A stretch of 64,000 bases of DNA from Methanosphaera sp. (GTDB taxonomy: Archaea > Methanobacteriota > Methanobacteria > Methanobacteriales > Methanobacteriaceae), in NCBI RefSeq assembly GCF_022768985.1, contig NZ_JALEKL010000009.1, positions 62,001 to 126,000 of the forward strand. Direction: 5' to 3'. Shown here piece after piece: positions 27,276 through 36,200 of the stretch. The position numbers were made by a program, and so were the translations under genes. The stretch's first letter is position 1; each line of letters begins with the position of its first letter. The notes below the pieces were generated by a model, which saw only the letters and a program-made list of their open reading frames with translations, made no database searches and was not told the DNA's origin.

Positions 27276-30200
27276 TTAATGTGTAATTTTTGTTTTTGAA
27301 TAACTTTTAGGTGCATTTACACCAATTAAAAGTTTTTTCCATTGTGGATTATTTGAATTCCAGTAGTTGTCCTCAATAGTTGTTGATGAACCACTTACTG
27401 CTGTTATTGCATTTCCTGCATTTGTTGCATTGTTATCTATGAAGTTTGTTTTTGTAACTGTCATATTTGCAAGGTTTGCTATTGCTCCTCCACCAATATT
27501 TTTACCAGATACTTTATTTTTCATAAAGTCACAATGATATATGGTTGTATTTGCATGAGCATAGATTCCTGCTCCTATTGAAACATTTGCTGAATTTGCC
27601 TCATTCATGTTAAAGCGACATGATGAAACTGTTAAGTTTCCAAGTTCATAGTAGATTACTCCACCAAATGAATTTGTAGCTGTTGCTTTTGCCATATTTT
27701 TTGTAAATGTACAATTTACATAGTTTGAAAATGCATAATATCCTTGTATTGTTCCACCCATTACAGTTTTACTTTGTGCAAGGTTATCTTTAAATACACT
27801 ACTATATGCCATCACTGCTGCATATTGAGTATATAATGCTCCTGCAGCTGATGTTACTCCACCATAGGCTTTGTTAGATTCAATTGTTGATAAGTTAAGA
27901 TATACACCTGTTGCAAGACTGTTTATTGCACCACCAATTCCATAATCTGTACCATTTACAACGTTGTCTTTAAAGTTAGTACTTGTTACTACAAGGTTTC
28001 CATAAATACCTTTTATTGCACCACCAAGTGCTGTTTTTCCTGTTGCTTTGTTTGATTTGAAAGTTGATGCTTTAATTGTTAATGATCCATCTTGCATGTA
28101 GATTGCTCCACCACCAGATGAATTTGTTGCAACTGCACGATTTTCTGTGAAGTTTGAATTAATAATATTTGTTGTATTGTTAATTAAACGTAGTGCTCCA
28201 CCTTCTGCATTTGTATGTGTGAGGGTGTTGTTTATAAATTCACAGTTTGTTATGTTAACTTCACCTGTTGAATAGATTGCTCCTGCTGATGAATTTCCTC
28301 TTGCTTTATTTGAGATAAATTTACAATCAGTTACATTAACTTTTCCATAGTTATGTAGTACTCCACCAGATTTTTCAATGTCTGATCTTCCATTTCTAAA
28401 TGTAATTGATTTTACAGTTAAGAATGAATCACGTTTTGTAATTGTTATTATTGGTTTTCCTGATGCTCCACCATCAATAATTGTTTTTGCACCATTTCCA
28501 ATGATTTTAACACTACTATTTAGAAGTATTGAATTTTCACGGTATGTACCATCAAGAATATGTATTGTTCCAAATGTTGCTACATGTCCCATTGCATAGT
28601 AAAGACTTCTAAATGGATGTTGTTTATCACCAAGATTATCATTATTTCCATTTGTTGATACATATACATCTTTAAGTGATGATATTGTAATGTTATTTAC
28701 AGAATATGCTGATGCATAGTATTCATTTGCTTTAAGATTTGCAATAAATCTTAGTGTTAAACCACTGTATTTATATGGTGGTTTGTATTCAATTGTTGCT
28801 GAACCATTTTTAACTTTTGCTTTTCCAATAAGTGTACCATTAATTGTAATGTTTATTTCACCATTTTCTGCATAATGGCTTGTTTCATCCATTACATATA
28901 CTGTGATATTTACTTTATCTCCTACTGTTACATGTACAGGTTCTGTTACAAGACGTGATGTAAGTCTTGTTACATTTACATAGTTTAAGTTGTTACTTGA
29001 ATAGTATGATGCACTACCCATGTATGTTGCATTAAGTCTGTATACTCCTGTAGGATAACGTGGCATTATAAATGTATAGTTTGCTGCACCATCTTTTACT
29101 GTTGCATTTCCAAGATATGTTCCATTGAGTGTAAATACTACAATTCCACCATTTACAAGTACTTGATTTTTATCTTCTACTCTTGCTGATACTGTAGTTT
29201 GCATTCCACTTTTTGCATCTGTATATCTTGTTGTTGTTATTGTACCAATTTTTGTAATTTCCATTGTAGAATTAGTTTGACTATTTGCATATTTCCAGTT
29301 TCCCTGATATATTGCTTCTATTGTATAGTTTTTTGCAATATTAGTTTCTGGTGTGTATCTAAATAGTGCATATCCATTTGTTATATTTACTAGTTTTTGT
29401 GAAACACCATTGATTTTAAATAATACTTTTCCTTTATGTGCATTGTTTTTATTTTCATCAATTGGTGTTGCTGTTATTGTTACTGTTTCATTTATTTTTG
29501 ATGTAATTTTTGATAGTGATAGTGTTGTTTTTAGTTGTTTTAGTGTGAGTGTTGCATTTTCTGTTGCAATATTTACTTTTGATGTTCCATTACTTATTAC
29601 ATTTACAGTGTAGTTTGTATAGTCAAATACTGATGGTATGGTATATCTGTACTCTGCAACTCCACGTCCATTTGTTGTTGCATTTCCTATTGTTACACCA
29701 TTTACCTTAAATACTACTAGTGATTGTACAACTGGTCTGTTTAATTCATCAATAATTTTTGCATTTAGTGTTATTGTTGATCCTGCCTTTGTTGTTCTAT
29801 CTGGTATTGTAATTGTTGAGTTTAGTTTTTGAATATATAAATTTCCACGTATTGTTTCATTTTTAAATTTATAGTTTCCACTATATACTGCATCAAGTCT
29901 GTATTTTCCTGGTGTGTATGATGCATTGAAATTATATCTTGCCTCTCCATTTACTACTTGTATTTTTGGTGAAATTGTTGATTTATTTAATTTAAATACA
30001 ACAGTTCCTGTAGCATCTTTGTCAAGTTTTAATACTATATCACCACATGATAAGTATTTGATATTAGGATTTTTTAGGGCAAGTTTTGGATCTAAATCTT
30101 TTTCTTTTGGATTTAATTTAAGTGTTGATTTAGCAGATTGTGATTCATATTTTGAATCTCCAGAGTATATAAATGATAGTTCATATGTTGGATTTTGATA

Positions 30201-30722
30201 TGATGTTGGTACTTCATATTGATATCTGATAAATCCTTTATTTTCTGCTACATTAATTTTTTCAGATACTGTTTTTCCATTTATCTTAAATACTCCATAT
30301 CCTGTTGCATCACTATCCATTATTACGATAAATGTTGTATTTTCACCAGGTGTAATTGGATTATCACTTATTCTTATGTCTGGTATTTGTTTTACTGTTG
30401 TGTTTGTATTATCTGTGGTTGTTGTGTCATCTTTTGTAGTTGTTGTTGTGTTGGTTGTGTTATCTTTTTTTGGTGTTTTTTTATTTGTTGTAGTTGCAGT
30501 TTGTATGGTTTTATTTGTGTCTTTTGATTGTTTGTTTTTTAGTGAATAATGTTTTTGCATATCTTCCATGTTATGTGTTGAATCTGTATGTTCTATGGCC
30601 GAATTTGTATTTAATGTCATGTCTGTTGTATTATCAGCTGATGCTGCATTTATTGTTGACATGCCTAGGAAGATGAACATTATGCATAAAACAACCAAAA
30701 TATGACTGTTTTTAATGTTAAT
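27276..30722 (-). CDS. Adhesin-like protein: Ig-like repeats followed by a C-terminal beta-helix
   Basis: The roughly 1150-residue exported protein has a signal peptide (hydrophobic VVLCIMFIFLGMSTINAAS) and a Thr/Asn/Lys-rich spacer. At least five Ig-like repeats of about 95 residues (FKINGKTV, IYSGDSKYES and similar) follow to about residue 690. A beta-helix with GGAI repeats (about 715-1110) ends in a NYWNSNNPQWKKL block. The order is the reverse of the 825-residue neighbour. No ATG suits the start: the first recognised codon TTG (30698) is 31 bases from the only ribosome-binding site, GGAGG (30734-30730), whereas an ATT at 30722 lies seven bases from it and gives a normal Lys-containing n-region. 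I therefore extend the gene to 30722, tentatively. Confidence 0.8.
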   Translation of the reverse strand: MNIKNSHILVVLCIMFIFLGMSTINAASADNTTDMTLNTNSAIEHTDSTHNMEDMQKHYSLKNKQSKDTNKTIQTATTTNKKTPKKDNTTNTTTTTKDDTTTTDNTNTTVKQIPDIRISDNPITPGENTTFIVIMDSDATGYGVFKINGKTVSEKINVAENKGFIRYQYEVPTSYQNPTYELSFIYSGDSKYESQSAKSTLKLNPKEKDLDPKLALKNPNIKYLSCGDIVLKLDKDATGTVVFKLNKSTISPKIQVVNGEARYNFNASYTPGKYRLDAVYSGNYKFKNETIRGNLYIQKLNSTITIPDRTTKAGSTITLNAKIIDELNRPVVQSLVVFKVNGVTIGNATTNGRGVAEYRYTIPSVFDYTNYTVNVISNGTSKVNIATENATLTLKQLKTTLSLSKITSKINETVTITATPIDENKNNAHKGKVLFKINGVSQKLVNITNGYALFRYTPETNIAKNYTIEAIYQGNWKYANSQTNSTMEITKIGTITTTRYTDAKSGMQTTVSARVEDKNQVLVNGGIVVFTLNGTYLGNATVKDGAANYTFIMPRYPTGVYRLNATYMGSASYYSSNNLNYVNVTRLTSRLVTEPVHVTVGDKVNITVYVMDETSHYAENGEINITINGTLIGKAKVKNGSATIEYKPPYKYSGLTLRFIANLKANEYYASAYSVNNITISSLKDVYVSTNGNNDNLGDKQHPFRSLYYAMGHVATFGTIHILDGTYRENSILLNSSVKIIGNGAKTIIDGGASGKPIITITKRDSFLTVKSITFRNGRSDIEKSGGVLHNYGKVNVTDCKFISNKARGNSSAGAIYSTGEVNITNCEFINNTLTHTNAEGGALRLINNTTNIINSNFTENRAVATNSSGGGAIYMQDGSLTIKASTFKSNKATGKTALGGAIKGIYGNLVVTSTNFKDNVVNGTDYGIGGAINSLATGVYLNLSTIESNKAYGGVTSAAGALYTQYAAVMAYSSVFKDNLAQSKTVMGGTIQGYYAFSNYVNCTFTKNMAKATATNSFGGVIYYELGNLTVSSCRFNMNEANSANVSIGAGIYAHANTTIYHCDFMKNKVSGKNIGGGAIANLANMTVTKTNFIDNNATNAGNAITAVSGSSTTIEDNYWNSNNPQWKKLLIGVNAPKSYSKTKITH

Positions 30723-31130
30723 AATTTAACCTCCTTTTACTTTTAATACTTGAAAAATATTTCTTCCATCCTTTTAAATATTCTCCATGAACTTTATTAT
30801 AATTAAAGTAATATATATTTTTATTTACAAAATCTAGAATAGTTTATAATTCGCTTAAATACTAACTAGAAGCTTATTTTTATACCATTAAAGTTTATTT
30901 TAAAAATGTATCAAAAAACTACATAAAACATGATAAAAATGATAAATCATGACAAATTATCACCTAATTATATAATAAAAGTATGCAATTTTATTAATAC
31001 TTAAAAAATTAAATATTATTTTATAAAAATTCAAAAACAATAATTTAATACACATTGATAAAATATCAATAAAAATTAAATTAGTATTGTGTTTTTATTA
31101 TTAAACAAAAAACAAAGGAGGGAAATATAG
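30723..31130. other. Divergent intergenic region before the DUF2162/ExbB/DUF2149 operon
   Basis: No coding frame is visible. The right half has a TATA-like stretch (ATTATATAATAAAAG around 30967-30981), preceded by a dyad TGATAA (30940-30945) and TTATCA (30957-30962) separated by eleven bases. AAAGGAGGG just before 31131 is a strong ribosome-binding site. Confidence 0.45.
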
Positions 31131-31832
31131 ATGTTAGATCAATTGATGCAATATGGAATACTTGCAGCAATACTAGTATTTGGTGTAAAAATAGGACTTG
31201 CATTAGGATTTTCAGGAATAAAAAAACGAAATGTAGGATACATACTAATAGCATATGCAGTAGCATTAATAGTACTATCATACCTAATGGAACCATACAC
31301 AGACCAATTATACTTCTTTGTATACAACTACTCATCACAAATATTTGCAGTAATAGCAGTTGTAATTCTACTAACAGGATTTAAAACAATCTATGACTGG
31401 AAAGTAACAGGATCAGATGTAGGAAGTGCAACGTGTATGGCAGTAGTTGCACCATGTCCATGCTGTTTTGGAGCAATTCTATCAACAATACTCCTTGTAG
31501 CACCTATGACAACAATTCCTACAGTAACAATGGGTGCAGTATCATCATTAGCACTAGTTGCAGTTATGGGTTTAACATATATATTATCAAATAAAATAGT
31601 TGCAAAAATACACAGACCATATCCTATTGTACTTGGAGATTTTATGATATTTATAGGATTATATTTTGTACTATGTTTACTGATTTTACCTAATATTGAA
31701 CTTTTAACATTAGGTACCCCAATAGAAATACAATCACTTGGTAGTGTAATTAAGATGGTTGTAGTAATAGCAGTTGTAATGCTAATTGGAGCAATATATA
31801 CAAGACGTAATAATAGATTTATAAAATACTAA
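31131..31832 (+). CDS. DUF2162 membrane protein, putative transporter
   Basis: The 233-residue protein has about six or seven hydrophobic segments and matches the archaeal DUF2162 family as I recall it. A conspicuous Cys cluster, APCPCCFGA near residue 104-112, lies at the start of a transmembrane helix. The sequence ATC just before it adds a further Cys. Clustered cysteines suggest metal or thiol chemistry, though function is unknown. It is the first gene of a three-gene unit with an ExbB/TolQ homologue and a DUF2149 protein, so transport energised by the proton motive force is a reasonable inference. AAAGGAGGG precedes the ATG. Confidence 0.75.
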   Translation: MLDQLMQYGILAAILVFGVKIGLALGFSGIKKRNVGYILIAYAVALIVLSYLMEPYTDQLYFFVYNYSSQIFAVIAVVILLTGFKTIYDWKVTGSDVGSATCMAVVAPCPCCFGAILSTILLVAPMTTIPTVTMGAVSSLALVAVMGLTYILSNKIVAKIHRPYPIVLGDFMIFIGLYFVLCLLILPNIELLTLGTPIEIQSLGSVIKMVVVIAVVMLIGAIYTRRNNRFIKY

Positions 31833-31909
31833 AAAAAGGGAATCTATTAAAAAAAATAAGAGAGAAAGTCTTATATTTTTAAATTAATTAAAAAAAATGG
31901 AGGCCAATT

Positions 31910-32554
31910 ATGGCAAGCACAATTCCTGGAGGAGAAGCTTTATCAGGAATTTTGAATGTAATATCACAGAGTTTATTACTTCCAGTAATGATATTACTGG
32001 TTATATTTATTATATTTGCAATAATAGAGTTAGGATCAATAATTGCAGAATATACAAGTCGTAAGAAAATTACAGCAGAAGATAAAGAAAAACTTATAGA
32101 AAATATTACAATTTCAAAAACAAAAGAAGAAATAATAGATGCAATCAATAAATCAGCATTTTCAAAATATGATAAAGAACTACTATGTAAAGTAGCAAAA
32201 CTCGACCCAGAAGCATATGATAAAAAAATACGTGAAGTACTAGCACGTAACCTTCTCGAAGATCAAGAAGGTAAAATAATACGTACACTTGAAAAAGATG
32301 AAATTGTTGCAAAAGTAGGATCAGGATGTGGACTTCTAGGAACAATTATACCTATGGGTCCTGGACTTGCAGCATTAGGTTCAGGTGATATGACAACACT
32401 TACATCAAATCTTACAGTTGCATTTAACACAACAACTACAGGTCTTGCATCAGGAACATTATGTTTTGTTATAGCAAAAATACGTCGTCGATGGTATCAA
32501 AAAGATATAGATGACCTTTATGATATAGCAGAAGTAATTCTTGAGGTGATATAA
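31910..32554 (+). CDS. MotA/TolQ/ExbB-family proton channel subunit
   Basis: The 214-residue protein has one N-terminal transmembrane helix (about 20-45), a charged cytoplasmic domain (about 47-140), and two C-terminal helices with the family pattern GSGCGLLGTIIPMGPGLAAL and then TTGLASGTLCFVIAKIRRRW. ExbB and TolQ form pentamers that, with an ExbD or TolR dimer, convert proton flow into mechanical work on envelope proteins. Its stop is followed after one base by the start of the DUF2149 gene, implying tight co-translation. The upstream gene ends 77 bases before it, and GGAGG precedes its ATG. Confidence 0.85.
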   Translation: MASTIPGGEALSGILNVISQSLLLPVMILLVIFIIFAIIELGSIIAEYTSRKKITAEDKEKLIENITISKTKEEIIDAINKSAFSKYDKELLCKVAKLDPEAYDKKIREVLARNLLEDQEGKIIRTLEKDEIVAKVGSGCGLLGTIIPMGPGLAALGSGDMTTLTSNLTVAFNTTTTGLASGTLCFVIAKIRRRWYQKDIDDLYDIAEVILEVI

Positions 32555-32555
32555 G

Positions 32556-32873
32556 ATGTCACTTAGACGAAGTAGACTGCGTGGTGAAGTTGATGATACA
32601 GATCCAATGTCATCAGCTGTAAATATGACAGATATCATGCTTGTACTTGCTGTTGGATTTCTAATATTTGCTGTTATGTCAACAGGAGCTGAAAGTATAT
32701 CTCAAGCACAACAACAGCAACAAAGTGCAGCACAAACAACAGAATTAGACCAGCAGACAACAGAACTTGACACAACACCTGAAGCTGTTACATCATCAGG
32801 TTCTGGTTATGAACAGAAAGGTACAGTATACCAAGATCCAAAAACTGGAAAGATGGTAATGGTATCATCTTAA
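32556..32873 (+). CDS. DUF2149 protein, ExbD/TolR-like partner
   Basis: The 105-residue protein has a short basic N-terminus, one membrane helix (about 23-42) reading NMTDIMLVLAVGFLIFAV, and a Gln/Ser/Thr-rich extracytoplasmic tail ending GTVYQDPKTGKMVMVSS. The Asp at position 26 at the start of the helix, followed by MLVL, matches the proton-carrying Asp of ExbD and TolR. I therefore regard DUF2149 as the ExbD-equivalent of the adjacent ExbB homologue; that is inference from motif and context. The tail is much shorter than the ExbD periplasmic domain. Start and stop of the two genes are one base apart. Confidence 0.8.
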   Translation: MSLRRSRLRGEVDDTDPMSSAVNMTDIMLVLAVGFLIFAVMSTGAESISQAQQQQQSAAQTTELDQQTTELDTTPEAVTSSGSGYEQKGTVYQDPKTGKMVMVSS

Positions 32874-33202
32874 TAGTTAATGAGTGTTATATATTTACAC
32901 TCATCTTCCAATAATCTCCTTTTTATAATTTTAAAATCCTACTTTTAATGATTTATTTCTATTTTAAGGTTAAATTAATCCGTATTTTTTTATTTACACA
33001 TTTATAAAAGTTCTATTTAAATAAAATTATGTAAATTTTGCTACATAAATTAATAAAATAAATTTTAATTAAAATTTAAGAAACCTTATTAATTGTTTAG
33101 TATATAAATAAATAGTACATAAAAGATAAAAAATTAAAAAAACTTGAATAGGTATTAGTTTTTTATAATTTATGCAAATATCTTAACAAAATAGGTGAGT
33201 AG
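32874..33202 (+). other. Intergenic region between DUF2149 and the first plus-strand adhesin-like gene
   Basis: No coding frame is visible. It contains the hairpin terminator at 32880-32904 and, near 33099-33115, an AGTATATAAATA-type TATA box that would start the 1693-residue adhesin-like gene with a leader of about 70 bases. AGGTGAGT precedes that gene's ATG. Confidence 0.5.
32880..32935 (+). terminator. Hairpin terminator of the DUF2162-ExbB-DUF2149 operon
   Basis: ATGAGTGT (32880-32887) and ACACTCAT (32897-32904) form a perfect 8-bp stem with a nine-base loop, seven bases after the DUF2149 stop. A pyrimidine-rich stretch and a T tract follow (32905-32930). Confidence 0.6.
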
Positions 33203-36200
33203 ATGAAAACCACAAAAAAATTACTCATAGTTAGTGTAATTTTATTGACAGTTATGATAACAGGTTGTGTATCTGCTGCAGATAACAGCACAACAACATC
33301 AGATGATACACAAACTACAACCATATCAGATGATATTTCAACTACCCAGGCAATACAAACTACAGATACAGTTAAAGAAAAAACTGTAAAAAGTAGTAGT
33401 AGTGAAAATATCAAAACAAAAGACAATAAAAATACAACAACTAAAGTAGAAAATAAGGAAATAAAAAAAGATTCACAAAAAACAGTTGAATCTACTACTA
33501 AAACAACAAAAAAAGGTGCAAAATACGATGTAAGAAGCAGTGACTACGACCTCTATTTTGCATTTAATGAAACAACAAATATGACCCAGACAACAAATCT
33601 TGTAAGAGCTGGAGATACAATCAACCTACTTGGTGAATTTAAAAATGTAAACTTTACAATAGACAAACCAGGTATGACAATAACAAGTGAAGGACGTAAT
33701 GCAAGATTATACAACTGTTCAGTTCTTGTAATGGGAATAAACTCATCAAATTCAACAGTTGAAAACTTAACAATAAACAACTCAAACTTCTATGGTACAG
33801 GAATACACACAAATGTAACAAAAAACATCACAATATACAACAATAAAATACATGTAAATGGTCCATTTGCATTTGCACTAGCTGCAGATTCAATGAACAA
33901 CAGTTATGTATATAAAAACTACTTTGAAACATCAACACGTGAAGATACATTCCGTACACATACAGCAGCAGCATTTGGTTCATGTTACTACAACTTAATT
34001 AAAAACAACACAGTAGTAAGTGACTATGCAAACGGTATATACTTCTCAGTATATGGATCAGGAAAATTCCTTGGAGGATACTGTTATGATAACAACGTTA
34101 CAGGAAACGATGTAACAGGAGGAGATACATCCTGGTCATACACAATCCAGATTATGGGAACCAGAAACATCATAGACAACAACAGAGTACGTGGTGGATA
34201 TCGTGGAATATCAACACAGGACTTTACAAACAACACAATTATAAACAACGATGTTAATGGTACAAATGAAGGAATATATGCATGTGAAGGTGCAATTGTA
34301 TTAAACAACTCAGTACGTGTAAATGGTTCAACAACAGGTATTACAGTTGGTGGAGATGGAGTACTTCTTGAAGGTAACTACATATCATCAAACAATGGAA
34401 GCTGTGTTGTAATAAGTGCAAACAACGTAACAATAAAAGACAATACAATGTGGTCAACAGACAGCTACTGTATATATTCAAAAGGTAAATATACCCAGAT
34501 AAATATTACTGGAAACGATATGAGAAGTAAAAAAGCTGGAATTCTATTTAGAAAACAATCAACAACAAAAAGAATAAACCATGTAAGTGTAACAAAAAAT
34601 AGAATTCAATCATATGGAGATTGTGCAATAGACTTTACAGAAGCAGGAGCACTAAATCCGGCAGATGTAAATATAACAGTTGCAGATTCAAATGCACTTA
34701 ACTGTTCTGCTGGATCAGGACTTGAAAAAGCATATCTTCCACCAGCAGCAGGAAGTAGTGAAAATACATCAGATTCAAATAAAACATATGTAGTAACAGA
34801 AGATACATACTACCAATACTTTAATGATGATTTCTCAGTAAATACACGTAAAGTTCTAAAAAATGACACAATCATACTTCAAGGAACATTTACAAATAAA
34901 GACTTCCTATTCCCAATAAAAGTACATGTAATTGGAAGAAATTGTATAATAAATGAAGGTACAGTAAGATTTTCAGAAGATGCATCAGCATCAACAGTAT
35001 GTAATGTTACAATAATAAACAAAGGAAATAAAACATACAATAGACATGGAATAGAATTACTTGAAGTAAACAACTGTAATGTTACAAACAACACAGTATA
35101 CAACTATGACTTATGGGAAAGCTTTGGAATATGGGTATATTCATCAAGTGGATCAAGAATTACAAAAAACATAGTTGTAACATCAGGTGACTATGTAAAT
35201 CATGGAATTTTATTATATGCATCAGATCTAAGTATAGTTGCAGATAATAAAGTACACCTAAATCAGTCAGCAAAACCAGTTCAATATGCTGATGAAATCA
35301 TGTATAATGAAAAAATGGGAACAATAGGAGAAGTTCTACACAACTATGGAATACTTCTATTATATTCATCATATAACACAATTGAAAACAACAATGTAAC
35401 AACAAAATCATTATTTAAAGAATACACATTCCCAACAACTGATTGTAAAAACAGTGTTGTAGGAATAGATGTATACTATGACAGTAACTACAACCTTATC
35501 CAGAACAACAACATTAATGTAGATAGTCTTGGACCATATGCATATGGTATGGGAGTTCTTGGAGCACCATGGGGAAGTTCAATAACTGCTATAAATGCAA
35601 CAAACAACACATTTACAAAAAATAATGTAACAGTAAAAGGTGGATACTTTGCAACAGGATTTATTGCAGGACTTCACAGTGTATATACACTCGTTGAAGA
35701 TAACCAATTTACAGTAAGTGCTGTACATAATTCTACACAAAAAGGTGACTATGTATATGGATTAACACTTGAAGCTGCAAGAAATACAACAGTAAGAAGT
35801 AATACATTTAATACATCAGGAGCTGCTGTATATAATGTAGAAATCTTTGATTCAAATAACAATGAATTAATAGGAAATGACTTCACATCAATTGGATCAT
35901 ACCTCTATGGAGTTGCAGGATACCGTGCATGTGACAATAAAATAATATCAAATAACTTCTCACTTAAAAATGCAAAATATGGAGATGTAGCAAAAGCAGT
36001 ACATAGTGATGCAATACCATATGGTAATGCTGGAGTTCTTCTAATGTATGACAGTTTCAGAAACAATGTAACATTAAATACAATAAACTCAACAGCACCA
36101 TACACAGTTAACCTTACAGTACAAGCAATTAACAACACAGTTGTTGAAAACTCATTAAGATCAGCAAAACTTATAGGTGATGCATCAGTACTTAATGATC

